Source of the DNA: Paraburkholderia sp. BCC1886
GTDB taxonomy: Bacteria > Pseudomonadota > Gammaproteobacteria > Burkholderiales > Burkholderiaceae
Length of the DNA: 64,000 nucleotides
Direction of reading: 5' to 3'
NCBI RefSeq assembly: GCF_900996245.1
Contig: NZ_CAAJGK010000063.1
Coordinates: 1 to 64,000 of the forward strand
Positions 61,001 through 64,000 of this stretch are shown here, piece by piece. Every line of letters starts with the position of its first letter. Within the stretch, counting starts at the first letter, position 1. Below the pieces are notes generated by a model. It saw only the letters and a list, made by a program, of their open reading frames with translations. It made no database searches and had not been told where the DNA came from. The position numbers and the translations under genes were made by a program.

Positions 61001-62203
61001 TCAAGTCGACAGAATCAGGCTGACATTGCTGCCGCCGAACGCGAACGAATTGCTCATCGCGTAGTGCGCGTTCGTCGCGTTCGTCCCGTTCGTCGCGCGC
61101 GGCAGGAAACGTTCGGTTTCCACCAGATCCAGCACGGGCAGCGCGGCGTCGGCTTCGCCATCCCACAGATGCCGCGGCAGCGGCACATCCGCACGCGCCA
61201 GCGTGAGCCATGCAAAACCCAGTTCGGTCGCGCCCGCCGCGCCCAGTTGATGACCCGTGAGCGGCTTGGTGCCGCTCGTCGCGACGCCGTGCGGGAACAC
61301 ACGCGCCATCAGCGCCGCCTCCATCTCGTCGTTCTTGCGGGTGGCGGTCGCATGCAGATTCACGTAGCCGATCGCGTCCGCCGCGATGCACGCGTCGGCA
61401 AGCGCGGCGCGCAACGCCAGTTCGCCGCCTGCGCCGCGCGGGTCCGGCGACGAGATGTGATGCGCGTCGCTCGATTCGCCGACGCCCGCGAGCCGCACCG
61501 CCGCTTCGTCGCGACTCATCAGGAATACCGCCGCGCCTTCGCCGACGTTGATGCCGCAACGATTGCGGCTCAGCGGATTCGAGCGCACCGGGCTGGTCGA
61601 TTCGAGCGACGCAAAGCCCTGCACCGTGAGTTCGCACAACGAGTCGACGCCGCCCACCACCACCGCGTCGCAGAGTTGCAACTGCAGCAGCCGGCGGGCC
61701 GACGCAAACGCCTTCGCGCTCGACGTGCAGGCAGTCGATATCGTGAACGCCGGACCCTGCACGCCGAGCGCGGCGGCCGCGAACGGCGCGGCCGTGCCGA
61801 TTTCCATCTGCCTGTAGTTAAAGCTCGCGGGCAGCTCGCCTGCCTGCGCCTGATAGACGAACGCCGTCTCGGCGGCTTCGATGCCCGACGTGCTGGTGCC
61901 GAGCACCACGCCGATCCGCGCCGCGCCGTAACGCTCGCGCGCCGCCTCGACGGACGGCGCGATCTGTGCGAGCGCGGCCAGCAGCAGACGGTTGTTGCGG
62001 CAGTCGTAACGTTCGAGCGCCGCGGGCGGCGCGACGGTCAACGGCGTGAGCACGCTACCGACGAAAGCCTCGCCGATACCGGTATGCACCGCCGCCATGC
62101 CGGGCGAGCGCGCCGCGGCGAGCGCCGGCACGATCTCGTCGAGGTCGCCGCCCAGCGCGTTGATCATGCCGAGCGCGTGGAGATAAACCGGGGGCAGGGT
62201 CAT
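61001..62203 (-). CDS. Beta-ketoacyl-ACP synthase (third of the cluster)
   Basis: A 400-residue ketosynthase, more diverged than the other two. Cys159 in ISTACTSSAKA, His284 in NLHATATRKND, Lys313 and His318 in TKPLTGHQLGAAG are all present. The family usually shows HGT at the first histidine; here it is HAT. It resembles the KS that initiates or sets length in aryl-polyene clusters, yet is not a degenerate chain-length factor by its active site. The start at 62203 overlaps the exporter stop by four bases (ATGA). Confidence 0.88.
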   Translation of the reverse strand: MTLPPVYLHALGMINALGGDLDEIVPALAAARSPGMAAVHTGIGEAFVGSVLTPLTVAPPAALERYDCRNNRLLLAALAQIAPSVEAARERYGAARIGVVLGTSTSGIEAAETAFVYQAQAGELPASFNYRQMEIGTAAPFAAAALGVQGPAFTISTACTSSAKAFASARRLLQLQLCDAVVVGGVDSLCELTVQGFASLESTSPVRSNPLSRNRCGINVGEGAAVFLMSRDEAAVRLAGVGESSDAHHISSPDPRGAGGELALRAALADACIAADAIGYVNLHATATRKNDEMEAALMARVFPHGVATSGTKPLTGHQLGAAGATELGFAWLTLARADVPLPRHLWDGEADAALPVLDLVETERFLPRATNGTNATNAHYAMSNSFAFGGSNVSLILST

Positions 62204-64000
62204 GGGCTGCTCCGTTTCGAGTTCGACGCCGGCATACCGATCGGCGCGAGCAGCACCGCCACCGCGATGCCGAGCGCGAGCGTCGCGCCGAAACTTTTCA
62301 ACGCGGGCATGGCACTCATGCCCAGCAAGCCGAACGACAACAAAGTGGTGGCCGCCGACAGCAACACGCCCGTCCACACCGCGCCGAGATCGGCGTGCGC
62401 GCGCAGGCAGCCTTCACGCAGAAACACCGCGTAATTGGCGCCGACGCCGAGCACGAGCATCAGCGCGAGCCAGTTGAACAGATTCAGCGGCACCCGCGCA
62501 TAACCGAACACGGCGAGCGTCGTGCCCACCGCGAGCAGCACCGGCAAGGTCACGGAGAAACCGCCGCGCGGCCGGTAGCGCCGCATCAGCAGCAACAGCA
62601 CGAGTGCCAGCGCACCGCCGAGCCACCAGCCGCTATCCACGCGATACGCGCCGAACAGCGCCGACACACTGGCCGCCTTGTCGACGAAAACGATACCCGG
62701 CAACGTATGCGCAATCCCGACGAGGGCCGCTTCGTTGCGTGCGCCGACGCCTTGCGGAACGACCACTGCACCGTAGGTGCGGGTGGCCGGATCCACTTGG
62801 CCGAGCCAGAGATGCCGGTACGGCTGCGACCACGGCGCGGCGAGCCACGTGTCGAGACTCATGGGCGCCTGCGGTTTCGCGTAGGCCGCGAGCCATGCCG
62901 CTGCCACGTCGTCCTTGAAGCCGGCTTGCGACAGCGTCGCGCGCAACGCGGCCGGATCGCCGAACACGCGCTTGGCGAGCAACGCGCGGTCGGCGTTCTG
63001 CTGTCGCGCCGACGGCACGAACTGCGTGACCGACTGATACCCGCCGAGTGCGTTCGCCGTGCCGTCCAGCGCATCGAGTCGCGCACCCAGCGCTTCGGCG
63101 CGTTGCAGCACCTGCTCCGGGCTCGCGCCGCGCACGACGAAGAACTGCGTGCTGTTATCCGCGCCCACGGCTTGCCGCACGCGGTCCTCCTGAGCGACCA
63201 GCGACGCGTCGCGCTGGATCAGCAGATGGATATCGTCGTCGCCAGTGAGGCGCAGCCAGCCGGGAATCGCCACGGCCAGCAGCAGTGCTGCGACCCACCC
63301 TGCGCGCTTGCCGCCGATCGTCCGCTGCCATACCGCGAGCCAACGCGCCGCGCCGTCGAAGACGCGTTGGGGACTGCGCGCCGGGGCTCGCGTGAGCAGC
63401 GCGGGCAGCAGGCTGAGCACGGAAGCGAACGCCGTCGCAATGCCGACCATCGCAAAGCAGGCAATCTGCTTGAGCGCGGGAAACGGCACCCACGCGAGGA
63501 TCGCGTAACCCAGCAGGCTGGTGGCCAGCGCCACCGTCAACGCGGGACGCACCTCGCGCGCGCCACGCCGCGCGTCCCAGTCGCGCCCGGCGCCGAGATA
63601 CACCACGAAATATTGAATCGAATAGTCGACCGCTTCGCCGATCAGACTCGCGCCGAACACCAGCGTCAACAGATGCAGCTTACCGAACACCAGCAAGGTA
63701 GCCGCAAGCGCACAGACGATACCGAGCGCCGTCGACACGAAGCCAAGCAGCAACAGACGCGGCGAGCGGAACACCCACATCATCAGCAACGCGATGCCGC
63801 AGAGGGACGCAAGACCGATTACATGCACTTCGTGTTCGGACGCGCTGCGCGCCGCCTGCGCGTAGAACACCGCGCCGGTTCGCGCGACCGTTACGTCGGG
63901 GAAGCGCCGCTTCAGCGCGCTTTCGCTTTGCGCCAGCGCGCCCAGCACCGCCCGTTGGGTGGCCGACTCATACGCGGAACCGGCGAGGCTCGTGACGATC
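62200..64000 (-). CDS. MMPL/RND-family exporter of the aryl-polyene cluster, C-terminal part
   Basis: Six hundred codons of a large membrane protein whose start lies beyond the right edge; the frame is open to base 64000. About eleven hydrophobic segments are visible in two bundles, separated by a periplasmic domain. The RND-like stretches are VFGASLIGEAVDYSIQYFVV and LMLVLGVGANYAVFLREG; these GxxxDY/GxxANY motifs sit in transmembrane helix 4/10. It is the usual predicted exporter of aryl-polyene and xanthomonadin clusters and is thought to move the lipid to the outer leaflet. It overlaps the next ketosynthase by four bases. Confidence 0.88.
   Translation of the reverse strand, partial: IVTSLAGSAYESATQRAVLGALAQSESALKRRFPDVTVARTGAVFYAQAARSASEHEVHVIGLASLCGIALLMMWVFRSPRLLLLGFVSTALGIVCALAATLLVFGKLHLLTLVFGASLIGEAVDYSIQYFVVYLGAGRDWDARRGAREVRPALTVALATSLLGYAILAWVPFPALKQIACFAMVGIATAFASVLSLLPALLTRAPARSPQRVFDGAARWLAVWQRTIGGKRAGWVAALLLAVAIPGWLRLTGDDDIHLLIQRDASLVAQEDRVRQAVGADNSTQFFVVRGASPEQVLQRAEALGARLDALDGTANALGGYQSVTQFVPSARQQNADRALLAKRVFGDPAALRATLSQAGFKDDVAAAWLAAYAKPQAPMSLDTWLAAPWSQPYRHLWLGQVDPATRTYGAVVVPQGVGARNEAALVGIAHTLPGIVFVDKAASVSALFGAYRVDSGWWLGGALALVLLLLMRRYRPRGGFSVTLPVLLAVGTTLAVFGYARVPLNLFNWLALMLVLGVGANYAVFLREGCLRAHADLGAVWTGVLLSAATTLLSFGLLGMSAMPALKSFGATLALGIAVAVLLAPIGMPASNSKRSSP

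Overview
The window looks like the main chromosome of a Burkholderia sensu lato species, most likely Paraburkholderia. The grounds are high G+C, dense GC-rich coding, a one-piece tmRNA whose tag ends in ALAA, Thr83 in GyrA, and a familiar housekeeping order (cysM, comEA-like, hldD, hldE, ugd, lapB, lapA, ihfB, rpsA, cmk, aroA, tyrA, hisC, pheA, serC, gyrA, ompA, ubiG, gph, ssrA). This placement is from recognition only; no database was searched. I see no phage, insertion sequence, CRISPR array, rRNA or tRNA.

Bases 1-8300 (mostly minus): the start of etfA after etfB, the methionine ABC importer metN-metI-metQ with an unusual terminator-like leader, then an alpha/beta hydrolase, a histone-deacetylase-family enzyme, the lytic transglycosylase mltB and the cysteine synthase cysM. 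Bases 8588-26982 (all minus): envelope genes (heptose and UDP-glucuronate synthesis, lapA/lapB), ihfB, ribosomal protein S1, cmk, then an aromatic amino-acid and serine block (aroA, tyrA, hisC, pheA, serC), a DUF2059 protein and gyrA. Bases 27482-30348 (plus): an OmpA-family protein, ubiG, gph and tmRNA.

Bases 30400-46505 are a mosaic of single genes: a small secreted protein, an FAD monooxygenase, a zinc-type CDF exporter, a TPR plus glycosyltransferase-like protein, a CitA-like symporter, a GNAT, an unrecognised membrane protein, a DUF2968 protein, a class I amidotransferase with a long disordered front, a CPA2 antiporter, an amidase and dsbB. Bases 46832-54601 form a purine-catabolic run, xdhA-xdhB-xdhC-ade-guaD. 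Adenine and guanine are deaminated to hypoxanthine and xanthine, which xanthine dehydrogenase takes to urate; XdhC inserts the molybdenum cofactor.

Bases 54640-64000 are one end of an aryl-polyene / xanthomonadin-like pigment cluster: an MMPL exporter (cut by the window edge), three ketosynthases, a hot-dog dehydratase, a FabG-type reductase and a small lipoprotein in one tightly overlapping minus-strand operon. Beside it lie a plus-strand methyltransferase and a halogenase-like flavoprotein. Acyl carrier proteins, a thioesterase, an acyltransferase, an aryl-precursor enzyme and a LolA-like carrier are not in the window and would be expected beyond base 64000. This cluster is the most interesting accessory system here.
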